In this document: positions 8,389-16,668 of the stretch, in pieces
Layout: every line of letters starts with the position of its first letter
Numbering within the stretch: position 1 is the first letter of the stretch
Assembly (NCBI GenBank): GCA_050695155.1
Contig: JBOGTO010000437.1
Location: forward strand, 30,086-94,085
Length of the DNA stretch: 64,000 bases
DNA from: CF-113 sp050695155
GTDB taxonomy: Bacteria; Chloroflexota; Ktedonobacteria; Ktedonobacterales; Ktedonobacteraceae
Reading direction: 5' to 3'
Translations under genes and position numbers: made by a program
Notes under the pieces: model-generated
The model's database searches: none
The model's input: the letters and a program-made list of their open reading frames with translations, nothing else
Told to the model about the DNA's origin: nothing

Positions 8389-9396
8389 ATGACGCACGAG
8401 ATGTTGACCGGAAGCCAAGTGGCAGCCCTGGTTCGAGTACAGCCATTTTACAAGCAGCTACAGGCAGAACTGCGCCGCAATGAAGGGGACATCGACCCGG
8501 AGCACAGGAAGCGCGGGTATAGCCATTTTGTCGATGCGCTCCCTGCGATGCGCGTCCTGCGCTTCCTCGAAACTGCTCCTGAAGGCGTACCGGAGAACCT
8601 GGCGGTGGCTGCGCGCGTGTTCTCCGTCTGGTTCGAGCATGATTATGATTTCCTGCCGGAACGAGAGCATGGGTTCCGAGAGTACTTCAATCGGCACCCG
8701 CTGCGCTTCGTGTGCGACCGACTCGCGGAGGTGAGTAGTGTGGCTACCCGTGATGGGGAGCAACAAGCCGACGCCTACTTGCAACTGGTCCAGATTGTGA
8801 AAACGGGCGGTACGCTCCGCTGGATTGCGCCTGAGCAGTTGCCAACCCCGGTGTCTTATATTCTCACGCGGGAACACACCACCTGTGGGCCGGTCTACTT
8901 TCTCAGGTATGTTCTGGAACGAGATGATCAGGGCGCGATCCTCTCCACCGGAGATGTGGATGCTCGTCTGGGATATGGTGATCTCGGCATGGCGCTGGAC
9001 CATATTCATGTATTGAACAGGCAAAGCGTTCAGGAAGCCTACCAGCACTTGCGCCAGCTTGTCATGCTTGGCAGTTCCATCCGCGTAGAGGAATTGCATG
9101 TCTTCAGTGAACACGATCGGCTGCTCTCCTTTGTCGTCGTCGGATCAGACGGCGAACGCCACGATATTAATGTGCAGGCTTCCTGCATTTTCGAGATGCC
9201 GCTGGAAGCAGTTCCTGGACACCCCAGTGTCTACGCGTTGCGTGTCAGGGACCTGGAGAAACAGGCGGGCTTCGCCTTAGCGGAGATCTTATCAACCAGG
9301 CTCTCCCGCAGGACGGATCCCATGCGCTCTCCATCGATGCAAGAACATGAACGATCAATGCAAATCCAGGAAGGAAATAGATATGATAACACTTGA
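8389..9396 (+). CDS. Hypothetical two-domain protein, 335 aa
   Basis: ATG 8389 follows AAGGGAAGAGAG. Residues about 1-205 form an unknown soluble domain. Residues about 210-315 are clearly duplicated in the gene at 11146-11535: both have EAYQ-LRQL, a Gly-Ser-Ile patch, an E/ERDRLLSF-V-VG run, DIN/NIN and a PLE-VP-HP-VYALR-RD core. The shared domain therefore occurs here fused and there alone. No catalytic residues stand out. It overlaps the next gene by 14 bases. Confidence 0.65.
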   Translation: MTHEMLTGSQVAALVRVQPFYKQLQAELRRNEGDIDPEHRKRGYSHFVDALPAMRVLRFLETAPEGVPENLAVAARVFSVWFEHDYDFLPEREHGFREYFNRHPLRFVCDRLAEVSSVATRDGEQQADAYLQLVQIVKTGGTLRWIAPEQLPTPVSYILTREHTTCGPVYFLRYVLERDDQGAILSTGDVDARLGYGDLGMALDHIHVLNRQSVQEAYQHLRQLVMLGSSIRVEELHVFSEHDRLLSFVVVGSDGERHDINVQASCIFEMPLEAVPGHPSVYALRVRDLEKQAGFALAEILSTRLSRRTDPMRSPSMQEHERSMQIQEGNRYDNT

Positions 9397-10735
9397 AGAA
9401 TCACAGGAACAGCAGAGTACTCCCACCTACATCATGAGCGATCACGAGGGAGGGAGCCATGTCATGACAGTAGAGGCCAGGGCACTGTGCCTCGATGGCG
9501 ATCCCGCCGATATTGTTGCGATCGCGGCCCAACAGATCAGTTTTGCCACCAAGGATGGGACGATCGCGTGTCCTGTCGATGCCTTTGGTGAGGCTCTGCT
9601 TGGTGGAAACACACCCACATCGGCGGACCTGGGCCAGCAGCTCGGGCAGAATCTGGCGCGCTGGTACGCCCAAACGCGCCTGGTCGAGCGCCTGCGTGCT
9701 GCCCTGCGAGAGGTGCAGGCAACGCTGGACGAGTATGAGCAGGAACGGCCAGAACTCCTCCTTCCGCAGATGCGCCTTGATCCCTATATGGTGAGAGTGC
9801 TGGAAAGTTACAAGGGAACAGAGGAATCCGCCCAGGCCATCGCGCTGGTGCTAGATCGTCCCATAGAGCAGATCCGGGCCATGCTTGCTCAGGCGGCTGT
9901 AGCCATGCGTGCGCTTGTAGGCCCATCACCAACTCCTCTTCAAGAAAAACAGACTGCCCGGCTGGAAAGCACGGAAACACTGGCGGCAGATTCTGTTCAC
10001 CCTCTTCATAGGTCAGACCAGAGCGATGTGTTGCCCGGCTGGATAACGAAACCTGAATCCAAAGCCACAGAGCCACAACCGCATGATAAAGAAGCGGCAA
10101 GCGATCAGCTAGAAGCCAGAGAGGCGGCGACCGACAGGGAGCGGAACACGTTCCGCTGGGAACCGGACCTGGTGAAGCGCCTGAAAGAAGAGGTATGCAA
10201 AGAAGTGGATGCGGCCTCCGAGTCAATCAGCGTTGCTGCGGTCGCGCGTGCCGTAGCTGAACGCTGCCAGTGGCCGTACAAGACGGTCGATTACAAAATC
10301 AGGACGCTTGGGCTGGTGCGCGTGGAACCTGAGCCATCGTTGCCAGAGACACTGGCGTTTATTTCTGTTGCCAGCCAGGAGCAGGAGGAAGTCAGAGATG
10401 ACGAGCTGGAGATGAGTGGGCAGAAGACGAGAGAAAGCGTTGCGCCAGACTCTCAGGCTTCCCCTCTCGCCTGGTCCTCTTCATCCCTTTCCCAACAAGA
10501 GCAGGAGACACCAACGCTCGAAATCGGCCACACGCTGTGGGATGTCGTCGTGAATGGGAGAACGGAGAGATGGCTGCTGGACTATGCCTATGGGGCCTTT
10601 CCTTTCACGCGGGCGAACAGCCAATTTATCTACCGAGGCCGAACGTATGATTTGGACCGGGCCTATACAAGCAAACTAAAGGTCACGGTGCCTGTACGTG
10701 CTGAAGTCCTGCGTGAAGCGGCTGGAGTGGCATAA
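9383..10735 (+). CDS. Hypothetical protein with helix-turn-helix-like segments, 450 aa
   Basis: ATG 9383 follows CCAGGAAGGAAAT and lies inside the previous gene. Residues about 130-185 resemble a sigma-region-4-like helix-turn-helix (SYKGTEESAQAIALVLD, PIEQIRAML). A second candidate is near residues 255-310 (VAAVARAVAERCQWPYKTVD). A Glu/Ser/Pro-rich linker joins the parts. The last 70 residues form a beta-rich domain (WDVVVNGRTERWLLDY, FIYRGRTYDLDRAY). The family is unknown; DNA binding is only suggested. Confidence 0.6.
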   Translation: MITLEESQEQQSTPTYIMSDHEGGSHVMTVEARALCLDGDPADIVAIAAQQISFATKDGTIACPVDAFGEALLGGNTPTSADLGQQLGQNLARWYAQTRLVERLRAALREVQATLDEYEQERPELLLPQMRLDPYMVRVLESYKGTEESAQAIALVLDRPIEQIRAMLAQAAVAMRALVGPSPTPLQEKQTARLESTETLAADSVHPLHRSDQSDVLPGWITKPESKATEPQPHDKEAASDQLEAREAATDRERNTFRWEPDLVKRLKEEVCKEVDAASESISVAAVARAVAERCQWPYKTVDYKIRTLGLVRVEPEPSLPETLAFISVASQEQEEVRDDELEMSGQKTRESVAPDSQASPLAWSSSSLSQQEQETPTLEIGHTLWDVVVNGRTERWLLDYAYGAFPFTRANSQFIYRGRTYDLDRAYTSKLKVTVPVRAEVLREAAGVA

Positions 10736-10771
10736 GATAGGCATTCAATTGGAGAGGAAGGAGCCTTCACT

Positions 10772-11149
10772 TTGAACGAGCAACAGCGAACAACACCAAC
10801 GGATCAGCAGGAACACACCGCTCTCGCAGAACAAGGAATACACGTTCGGGTCCTGTCCTGCTGCGGAAACACCATGCTGCAAATCACCGTGACGCTGCCC
10901 CTGCGGCGCATCTGCTTCACCCATGGTCGGGGTGATGCGGGAACAAGGCATTGTATCCATGTACTCCACCAGGGAAAGCAAACACTGGCCATCCTGCGCG
11001 ACGGCGAATACGGCCGCTTCATTCTTGACGTGGGCCGGGCGGGGGATATTCCCAACGAGCAATTTATCACCTTCCAGATGCTGGATGTAGAGTTGGCCGA
11101 TCTAGACAATCCCGCACGTTTCCCTCTGAAAGTCGAGGTGCTGCCATGA
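10772..11149 (+). CDS. Hypothetical protein, 125 aa, TTG start
   Basis: No ATG is well placed; TTG 10772 follows GGAGAGGAAGGAGCC, a strong ribosome site. The first 20 residues are polar, and the rest is beta-rich with CC and Cys-His residues (LSCCGN, RHCIHVL). It ends in an ATGA overlap with the next gene, which implies coupled translation. No family is recognised. Confidence 0.6.
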   Translation: MNEQQRTTPTDQQEHTALAEQGIHVRVLSCCGNTMLQITVTLPLRRICFTHGRGDAGTRHCIHVLHQGKQTLAILRDGEYGRFILDVGRAGDIPNEQFITFQMLDVELADLDNPARFPLKVEVLP

Positions 11150-11535
11150 GCGCCACTTCAACCATCCCACGCACCAAAAAAGAGGCGTATCAACAGTTGC
11201 GCCAACTCGCTCATGTGGGCAGCATCATCCAGGTAGGCGAGCCGCATACCGTCGGAGAGCGCGACCGACTGCTTTCCTTTGCGGTTGTCGGTCCCGACGA
11301 GAAACTGCAAAACATCAACATCCTGGCTTCTCGCATTTTTGATATGCCATTGGAAGAGGTCCCTGAGCATCCAGGGGTGTATGCATTACGCGCCAGGGAC
11401 ACGGGAAAGCAGCCGGGACGCTCGTTCGTCGCGATCCTATCGTTCAAACTGTACCGTAGGCCGGATGCCTTCCGTTATCGGTCAGGCACATCCAATCACC
11501 CAGTAGAAAGGAAAGAAAATCATGGAAAACAGTAA
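11146..11535 (+). CDS. Stand-alone copy of a duplicated domain, 129 aa
   Basis: Residues 10-110 are homologous to residues about 210-315 of the 8389-9396 product (same order: EAYQQLRQL, HVGSIIQV, ERDRLLSF, VVG, DMPLEEVPEHPGVYALRARD). The domain looks like a small alpha/beta fold with a hydrophobic central strand; its function is unknown. The start is the ATG of an ATGA overlap with the previous gene, and its end overlaps the DUF488 gene by 14 bases. Confidence 0.65.
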   Translation: MSATSTIPRTKKEAYQQLRQLAHVGSIIQVGEPHTVGERDRLLSFAVVGPDEKLQNINILASRIFDMPLEEVPEHPGVYALRARDTGKQPGRSFVAILSFKLYRRPDAFRYRSGTSNHPVERKENHGKQ

Positions 11536-12172
11536 ACAAGAACAAGAGAAGCAATTGGTTGAGCACCTCGCTCACGCTGCAGCGGAGATCTTGTTTCAGG
11601 ACAATATCGGCGCTGACGTTGATCCGCAAAAAATCCTCCTGGTTGCCTGTGATGTTGCCTGTGATTATGTCGCGCTTGCATTTGAGAAACATGCGGGCCG
11701 CACACCAGCAGAGGCGGATCAGCGTCTGGTGTTACCGGCAGCGATCGCTGCAACGCACACCTATCTGCGCCAGCAGGCAAACGGGTTAGGGCTCCTCTAC
11801 ACCTTTGGGTACACCGATGTGTGCGCTGATGCAGTCATTGCACAGTTGGTTGCGCTCGATGTTCTGATCGTCGACATTCGCTATTCTCCCAACTCGCGCC
11901 TTGCCAAGTGGCGTCAGGCCCAGCTGCAAGAGCGGCTTGGTGAGCACTACACCCATATCCAGGCGCTTGGCAATGTCAACTATAATCGGCCTGGCGCTCC
12001 TATTCAACTGTACCAGTCAGAGGTCGGCGTGAGCCTGGTCGGTGAGAGATTGCGGCGCGGCCAGCATCTTGCCATGATGTGCATGTGTCGTGAGGTTGAA
12101 GAGTGTCACCGCCTGGAGGTTGCGCGCCGGGTGCAAAAGCAGCTTCCGGGCGTACTCGTCATTCACTTGTAG
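11522..12172 (+). CDS. DUF488-family protein with N-terminal extension, 216 aa
   Basis: From residue about 98 the protein shows the DUF488 pattern: LYTFGYTD, LIVDIRYSPNSRLAKW, LQERLGEHYTHIQALGN, MMCMCREVEECHRLEVARR. The CxxxVxxCHR ending and VD-R-P-S motif are the family hallmarks. The family is widespread, often in conflict or stress loci, and has no settled biochemical role. About 95 helical residues precede it, longer than usual. ATG 11522 is preceded by GAAAGGAAAGAA. Confidence 0.8.
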   Translation: MENSKQEQEKQLVEHLAHAAAEILFQDNIGADVDPQKILLVACDVACDYVALAFEKHAGRTPAEADQRLVLPAAIAATHTYLRQQANGLGLLYTFGYTDVCADAVIAQLVALDVLIVDIRYSPNSRLAKWRQAQLQERLGEHYTHIQALGNVNYNRPGAPIQLYQSEVGVSLVGERLRRGQHLAMMCMCREVEECHRLEVARRVQKQLPGVLVIHL

Positions 12173-12230
12173 TATGGCATTCCAGCGGGTACCGCCATCT
12201 TTGGCACGTCAGAGAGGAAATACAAAATAG

Positions 12231-13202
12231 ATGTCAAACACATCCCCAGCACATACCATTGAGACCGTTATTCGTGTCCTGCTCATAGATCAGCAGCGCC
12301 AGCAGGTCGTCCTGTGCAAGGAACCAGGAGATCCGCACTGGTTCCTGCCCTGTGGTGAATTGCCCGACGAGAAGACGCCACGCGATTTCCTGACTAGCCT
12401 GGTGCATCGCCATCTGCCACGGACAGCGCGTGTGGCTTTGCAGGACCAGCTTGAAGAAGCCCTACCCGTCGCTTGGCTCTATCCGCCTGCCTCGGTACTC
12501 CCCTATTCGACGCGCATCCTGCAAGTCGTCTTTCTTTTGACGCTTGATCCAGGCACCATCCCCGCATCAGAAGACGCTTGGGCGCGCTTCTGGCCTGAAG
12601 CAGTTTTCTGTCTGGAGCCGCCGGTGATCCAGACCGTCGTCGTTGCTGAGTCCCATAACTGGCTGCCCCTCATCGACCTGCGCCCTACAAGGGCAGTCAT
12701 CGACGACATTGCAGACATCCGCTTCGCTCGCTATGAACCAGTGCGTGTTATGGGCGGCGATCCGGAGGCCGAAAGTGTCGAGGACTATGTAGGGTACGGC
12801 GGCAAAGTCATCGGGGTGACGAATACGCTTCCGCGCTGGTTCTGTGTGCAGCTTGCCGACGGTCGCAAGATCGCAGCCCTCCCGCATCATATTCAGCCGG
12901 AAGCCGGGCCAGAACCGGTGCAAGCGCACAGACGCCCACGGCCCGCCGCTCGCCAGGTCTGGCCAGGCCAGCCACTTCTAGATATGGAAGAGGCCGAAGC
13001 CAACTTGCAAACGCTCACCAGAAGCTTGCAGGTCCAGACCAGCTCTAGCCGGGCGGCTTGTCGAAAAGCCTTGCATCATACTGCTCCTACGGAGACAATT
13101 ATCGCTCTGATACGCGCCATCGATGAGTCGGCAACGAACCAGACCATCGTGCAACAGTTCCGGGAAGCAGCAGAGAAAGAGGATGGTCATGATCAAAGAT
13201 GA
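12231..13202 (+). CDS. Nudix-like protein with degenerate Nudix box, 323 aa
   Basis: Residues 10-150 look like a Nudix fold: VIRVLLIDQQRQQVVLCKE, HWFLPCGELPDEKTPRDFL and a later strand-rich part. In a true Nudix box the helix reads REUxEExGU; here the matching residues are LTSLVHRHL, so the metal-binding glutamates are missing and hydrolase activity is unlikely. A middle segment (WFCVQLADGRKIAALP) and a charged helical tail follow. It starts at ATG 12231 after GAGAGGAAATAC. It may act as a sensor of nucleotides; that is inference. Confidence 0.6.
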   Translation: MSNTSPAHTIETVIRVLLIDQQRQQVVLCKEPGDPHWFLPCGELPDEKTPRDFLTSLVHRHLPRTARVALQDQLEEALPVAWLYPPASVLPYSTRILQVVFLLTLDPGTIPASEDAWARFWPEAVFCLEPPVIQTVVVAESHNWLPLIDLRPTRAVIDDIADIRFARYEPVRVMGGDPEAESVEDYVGYGGKVIGVTNTLPRWFCVQLADGRKIAALPHHIQPEAGPEPVQAHRRPRPAARQVWPGQPLLDMEEAEANLQTLTRSLQVQTSSSRAACRKALHHTAPTETIIALIRAIDESATNQTIVQQFREAAEKEDGHDQR

Positions 13203-13671
13203 GCATGATGTACAGAAGGAAGAGGAACAGGAAGAATTTCATGAGCAGGCCATTCTCTTCTCCTACAACCAGGGAACCGAATATAAGCCGGAAACAGCGT
13301 GCATGTATCGAGATTCTGGTCTTGGGTACCTGCCAACGGCCGGGAGAAAGTTTCAGATCATCCTGGAAAGCGGCTACACGCTGTGCCGCTACGCTCTGCC
13401 CACTCGCTGGCAAATAGAAGAGGCCTGCCGCCGACTCGCGCCTTGCGCGAACTATCGGGGGCCTGCCGATCAGATTTTCCCCACCTATCGCCGGGAGCAT
13501 GCTGGCGAGAAATTGAGCAGGGTCATCGAGACCATCTTTATCGAGGTGTACACACTGGCCCAGCCGCTCAAGGAAGAACGCTCCCAGGACGAGCACCTCG
13601 AGGCAATAAAAGACTGGGTACTGGAGCGCGGGGATGCATCTAATGATCAGCCCCCACTTCTGGCGTTTTGA
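13189..13671 (+). CDS. Hypothetical protein, 160 aa
   Basis: ATG 13189 (or 13183) follows GAGAAAGAGG and overlaps the Nudix-like gene by 14 bases. The N-terminus is very acidic (residues 8-22). The core has several Cys and Tyr residues (ACMYRDSGLGYLP, RLAPCANYRGPAD) and ends with a helical segment. The family is unknown. It is the last gene of the first plus-strand train; a promoter and palindrome follow directly. Confidence 0.6.
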   Translation: MIKDEHDVQKEEEQEEFHEQAILFSYNQGTEYKPETACMYRDSGLGYLPTAGRKFQIILESGYTLCRYALPTRWQIEEACRRLAPCANYRGPADQIFPTYRREHAGEKLSRVIETIFIEVYTLAQPLKEERSQDEHLEAIKDWVLERGDASNDQPPLLAF

Positions 13672-13688
13672 GTAGTTTTGCAAGCTGC

Positions 13689-13722
13689 AAGCTATCCGTT
13701 TGGTGAGACAAATAGCTAGCTT
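13689..13722 (+). promoter_or_regulatory. 34-bp palindromic operator, copy 1
   Basis: An imperfect inverted repeat with arms AAGCTATCCGTTTG and CAAATAGCTAGCTT around a 6-base spacer GTGAGA. It ends on the -35 hexamer of the promoter that drives the Ycf35-like gene. Three more 34-bp copies occur at 14734, 28938 and 63967. Confidence 0.8.
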
Positions 13723-13749
13723 GACAAACAATAGAATGTATGCTAGACT
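13721..13749 (+). promoter_or_regulatory. Sigma-70-type promoter of the Ycf35/Ycf46/HerA cluster
   Basis: TTGACA at 13721-13726 and TAGACT at 13744-13749, separated by 17 bases, give a near-consensus promoter about 70 bases before the start at 13821. The palindrome immediately upstream overlaps the -35 by two bases, a position suited to control by a DNA-binding regulator. Confidence 0.75.
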
Positions 13750-13820
13750 TCTACCGTCATCCTGTTGTCTGAATGTATGTTGTCACTGTTATGGAAACCC
13801 ATCACACAAAGGAGCCATTT

Positions 13821-14219
13821 ATGAGCCACATTGTGCAAGCCAAAACGAGCGTCAAGAATCCTGATCTGGCACTTTTGACCCAGGCAGTTACTTTGGTCGC
13901 CCAGCAACACTCCGGCGGTCGGATCGCTGATTATTACCTGACGTTTGCCCGCAGCCGCCGAACCGACGCGCAGTTTGCTATTTTCACCAGTGAACTGGAG
14001 CGAGGCATGGGCCTCAAGATCAAAAAGACGACCGGTGAGTTGACCTTTATTGGCGATTACTGGGGTCACGAGGAGCTGGCCACCCAAATCCAGCAACAGA
14101 TCCTCCAGACCTATGTCAGCCTTGCCACGATGCAAGCCCTTGCCGCCATGGGCTACCAGGCAACCGCCATCGAGGGTGAGCAAGGGCAGCTGGTGCTCAC
14201 GGGGGTCAGCTATGAGTGA
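13821..14219 (+). CDS. DUF1257 (Ycf35-like) protein, 132 aa
   Basis: The N-terminus MSHIVQAKTSVKNPDLALL followed by LTFIGDYWG and a long helix ending in MGYQATAIEG matches the Ycf35/DUF1257 family of cyanobacteria, plastids and other bacteria. The exact role of the family is unknown; it is often next to DUF2997 and AAA+ (Ycf46) genes, as here. ATG 13821 follows AAAGGAG. The stop overlaps the next gene's start by 8 bases. Confidence 0.8.
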   Translation: MSHIVQAKTSVKNPDLALLTQAVTLVAQQHSGGRIADYYLTFARSRRTDAQFAIFTSELERGMGLKIKKTTGELTFIGDYWGHEELATQIQQQILQTYVSLATMQALAAMGYQATAIEGEQGQLVLTGVSYE

Positions 14220-14448
14220 TATGGGTAAGAGGATTATCATTACCGTCAATCCAGATGGGACGGTCAAGCACGATTTTGAGGGATACGTGGGAGCCGAGTG
14301 CCTGGTCGCAGGAGATCGACTTAAAGCTCTGCTTGCTCAGCTCGGCATCCAGATCGAGCAGACAAACTTTGTTCCCAAGCCAGAACTCCAGCATGGGCAG
14401 GAGCAGTATCTTCCCACCCAGCAGCAACAGATTGAGGGAGGAGCATAA
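14212..14448 (+). CDS. DUF2997-like protein 1, 78 aa
   Basis: A short protein opening with IIITVNPDGTVKHDFEGYVG and then ECLVAGDRLKALLAQLG. This is the DUF2997 pattern: an I-x-I-x-P-x-G-x strand, a Gly turn and a C-x-x-x-x-x-L helix. ATG 14212 lies within the end of the DUF1257 gene. A Gln-rich tail (residues 62-74) is unusual. It is followed one base later by a second copy of the same type. Confidence 0.75.
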   Translation: MSDMGKRIIITVNPDGTVKHDFEGYVGAECLVAGDRLKALLAQLGIQIEQTNFVPKPELQHGQEQYLPTQQQQIEGGA

Positions 14449-14449
14449 C

Positions 14450-14674
14450 ATGGCTGCACAACGCGCGCACAGCTTACATCTGATCATTGAGCCAGATGGC
14501 TCGCTGAAGGTCGGCTCCTGCGAACACTGTGTGGTCAAAGAGGTCGGCCGACCTGATCGTGCCTGGGACCCAATGGGCGACAGCGAACTCGACTTTGACC
14601 GCGACCAGATGATCCAACGACTCGCAGCACTTGGCGTGCAGGTGACGATTACTCAGGAGTATGTGTGTCCTTAG
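14450..14674 (+). CDS. DUF2997-like protein 2, 74 aa
   Basis: It has the same layout as the preceding protein: LHLIIEPDGSLKVG, CEHCVVKEVG and a helix DRDQMIQRLAALGVQVTI. Here it adds a CEHC pair, a possible metal or Fe-S ligand set. ATG 14450 follows GAGGGAGGAGC. It is the last gene before the second palindrome copy. Confidence 0.7.
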   Translation: MAAQRAHSLHLIIEPDGSLKVGSCEHCVVKEVGRPDRAWDPMGDSELDFDRDQMIQRLAALGVQVTITQEYVCP

Positions 14675-14733
14675 TTGAGCAAGTTCGACGTATTGGGTCA
14701 GCTCATCCAATTAGTTTCAATACGTTCATACAA

Positions 14734-14767
14734 AAGCTAGCCGTTTGGTGTAACAAATGGCTAGCTG
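14734..14767 (+). promoter_or_regulatory. 34-bp palindromic operator, copy 2
   Basis: The most symmetric copy: AAGCTAGCCGTTTG, spacer GTGTAA, CAAATGGCTAGCTG. It lies 15 bases before the AAA+ start codon, so a bound protein would block transcription from a promoter upstream or translation start-site access. I see no strong -35/-10 pair between it and the gene. Confidence 0.75.
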
Positions 14768-14781
14768 AGTGAAAGATTAAC

Positions 14782-16653
14782 ATGATGACAAAAACGAAGC
14801 AACATGTGGCTCCTTTGTGGGCGCAAGAACTCTCGGCGCGCTATCGCTCGGGGATCGCACATGCTTTTCTTATTCATGGCAATGTGCAAGATTACGTCGG
14901 CGGCATTGCCGGGCAATCGCTCAAGAACTATCTCCTGGCCAGCTTTGCCGAGCGCGATATCGTGGTCTACTGGCACCGCGCCGGCGGCTTCTTCTTCCCC
15001 AAAGCAGCGATGAAGAAACGCTTTGCCGAGGTGGTCGGACTCATCTCATCACAACCTGGCACCGGATCGCGATCCGGGGGAGGCCTTGCCGCTGGTATGA
15101 ACGCGCTGGCTGGTGCTACAGGTGCGGGAGCCGACCCGCTGGCGATGGTCGATCAATTAGGGCGTCAACCGCTGGCCGCGCTCAACCTGCTCAATCAGTT
15201 GCTCCACGCCAGCCAGGAGCAGGCGAAATCGCGCCAACCTGCGGACACGCCTCCCGCGCCGTTTCGCGTGGCCGTTGTTGTTGATTACGCGGAAACGATT
15301 GCCCCAGCCACAGAGGCGGCGGCATCCCCCGAAGACCGGACGGCGCTGGTGACACTGGCCGAATGGGGGCGCGATGCTTCCATCGGGCAGCGCGAACATA
15401 TTGTGGTCATGATCGCCTCGGACCTGCACGATCTGAATGAGCGTCTGCGCAAAAGCGGCGCGCGCTGGGAGCAGATTGAAGTGGCATTCCCCTCGCTCGA
15501 AGAGCGCCAGGAATTTACGAAAATGCTGATCGAGAACCCTGAGAATCAGGTGCAACTCGCCGAAGGCATAACTTACGAGGAAGTGGCGCGCCTGACGACC
15601 GGCCTGCGCTACATCGACATCGAAGATATCGTGCTGCGCGCCAGTTTCCAGCAGCAGCCGGTCACGCGTCGACTGGTCAAGACGCGCAAGGATGAAATTG
15701 TCGCCTCCGAATTTGAAGAAGTCCTTCAGGTCGTGGAGAATGAGAGTGGCTTTGAGGCATTGGGTGGCCTGACAGAGATTAAAGAATATCTCATGGAAAA
15801 CGTGGTCAAGCCCATGCGTCAGGGAAACTATCGCTTAGTTCCACAAGGCATTCTCCTGATGGGTCCGGCCGGGACCGGCAAAACCCGCCTGGCGCGTGCG
15901 CTGGCAAAAGAGGCCGGTGTCACTTTTGTCGAGTTGCAGCCCTCTAAAATCTTTTCCAAATGGGTAGGAGATACGGAAAGGCGTCTCGAACGCGCTTTGG
16001 CCGCGATCAAGGCGATGACGCCATGCCTCGTCTTTATTGATGAGGTCGATCAGGCCGTGGGACGAGGTGAGAGCGGGGATAGTGGCGTCTCGAATCGGGT
16101 ATTCAAACGTTTGATGGAGATTATGTCAGATACCACGTTCCGCGGCAAAATCGTTTGGATTTCGGCCTCGAACCGCCCTGACCTCCTGGATGCTGCCCTC
16201 TTGCGGCCTGGTCGCCTGGATAAGAAGATCCCGATTTTGGCTCCCGACGCCACTGAACGCGCCAGCATTCTGGAGGTGCTTACGATCCAGGCTTTCGGCC
16301 AGGAGACCGACTTGCCGACTCAGCAAGACTACCAGGCGCTGGCCGAGCAGATGGAGGGCTATACTGGCGCGGAAATCGAGGGGATCGTCGGAAAAGCGAC
16401 CCAGCTTTCCGCGAAGTCACGCGGAACCTGGAGTGTTGCCCACTGCCTGCAAGAAGCGTATGAACGGATCATTCCCAGTACCCAGGATATCGACACCATG
16501 ACGCGCCTGGCGCTGCTGCATTGCAATGATTTAGACTTGGTCCCGGCTCATTTGCGCGAGTTAGCGCGAGCCGTGCGCAAGCCTGCTGCTGATTCCGATG
16601 AGAACGAAGCGCGCTTGCCGCAGGGGCGCAGATCTCGCAGAAGCGAGCTATAG
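14782..16653 (+). CDS. AAA+ ATPase, Ycf46-like, 623 aa
   Basis: Residues about 325-560 form a complete AAA+ module: FEALGGLTEIKEYL, Walker A GPAGTGKT (361-368), Walker B CLVFIDEVD (D420, E421), sensor SASNRPDLLD, and arginine-finger region LLRPGRLDKK. Residues 1-310 form a second, older-looking domain (IAHAFLIHGNVQDYVGG, VAVVVDYAETIAP) like the degenerate first half of Ycf46 proteins. The family remodels unknown partners with ATP. Its neighbours DUF1257 and DUF2997 repeat a known co-occurrence. Tandem ATGs at 14782 and 14785; the ribosome site is weak (GAGTGAAAG). Confidence 0.85.
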   Translation: MMTKTKQHVAPLWAQELSARYRSGIAHAFLIHGNVQDYVGGIAGQSLKNYLLASFAERDIVVYWHRAGGFFFPKAAMKKRFAEVVGLISSQPGTGSRSGGGLAAGMNALAGATGAGADPLAMVDQLGRQPLAALNLLNQLLHASQEQAKSRQPADTPPAPFRVAVVVDYAETIAPATEAAASPEDRTALVTLAEWGRDASIGQREHIVVMIASDLHDLNERLRKSGARWEQIEVAFPSLEERQEFTKMLIENPENQVQLAEGITYEEVARLTTGLRYIDIEDIVLRASFQQQPVTRRLVKTRKDEIVASEFEEVLQVVENESGFEALGGLTEIKEYLMENVVKPMRQGNYRLVPQGILLMGPAGTGKTRLARALAKEAGVTFVELQPSKIFSKWVGDTERRLERALAAIKAMTPCLVFIDEVDQAVGRGESGDSGVSNRVFKRLMEIMSDTTFRGKIVWISASNRPDLLDAALLRPGRLDKKIPILAPDATERASILEVLTIQAFGQETDLPTQQDYQALAEQMEGYTGAEIEGIVGKATQLSAKSRGTWSVAHCLQEAYERIIPSTQDIDTMTRLALLHCNDLDLVPAHLRELARAVRKPAADSDENEARLPQGRRSRRSEL

Positions 16654-16668
16654 GAAAGAAGGCCTCTT

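Noticed and set aside
9537..10226. A 229-residue minus-strand frame inside the 9383-10735 gene
   Set aside because: Shadow of the plus-strand gene; biased composition and no start signal.
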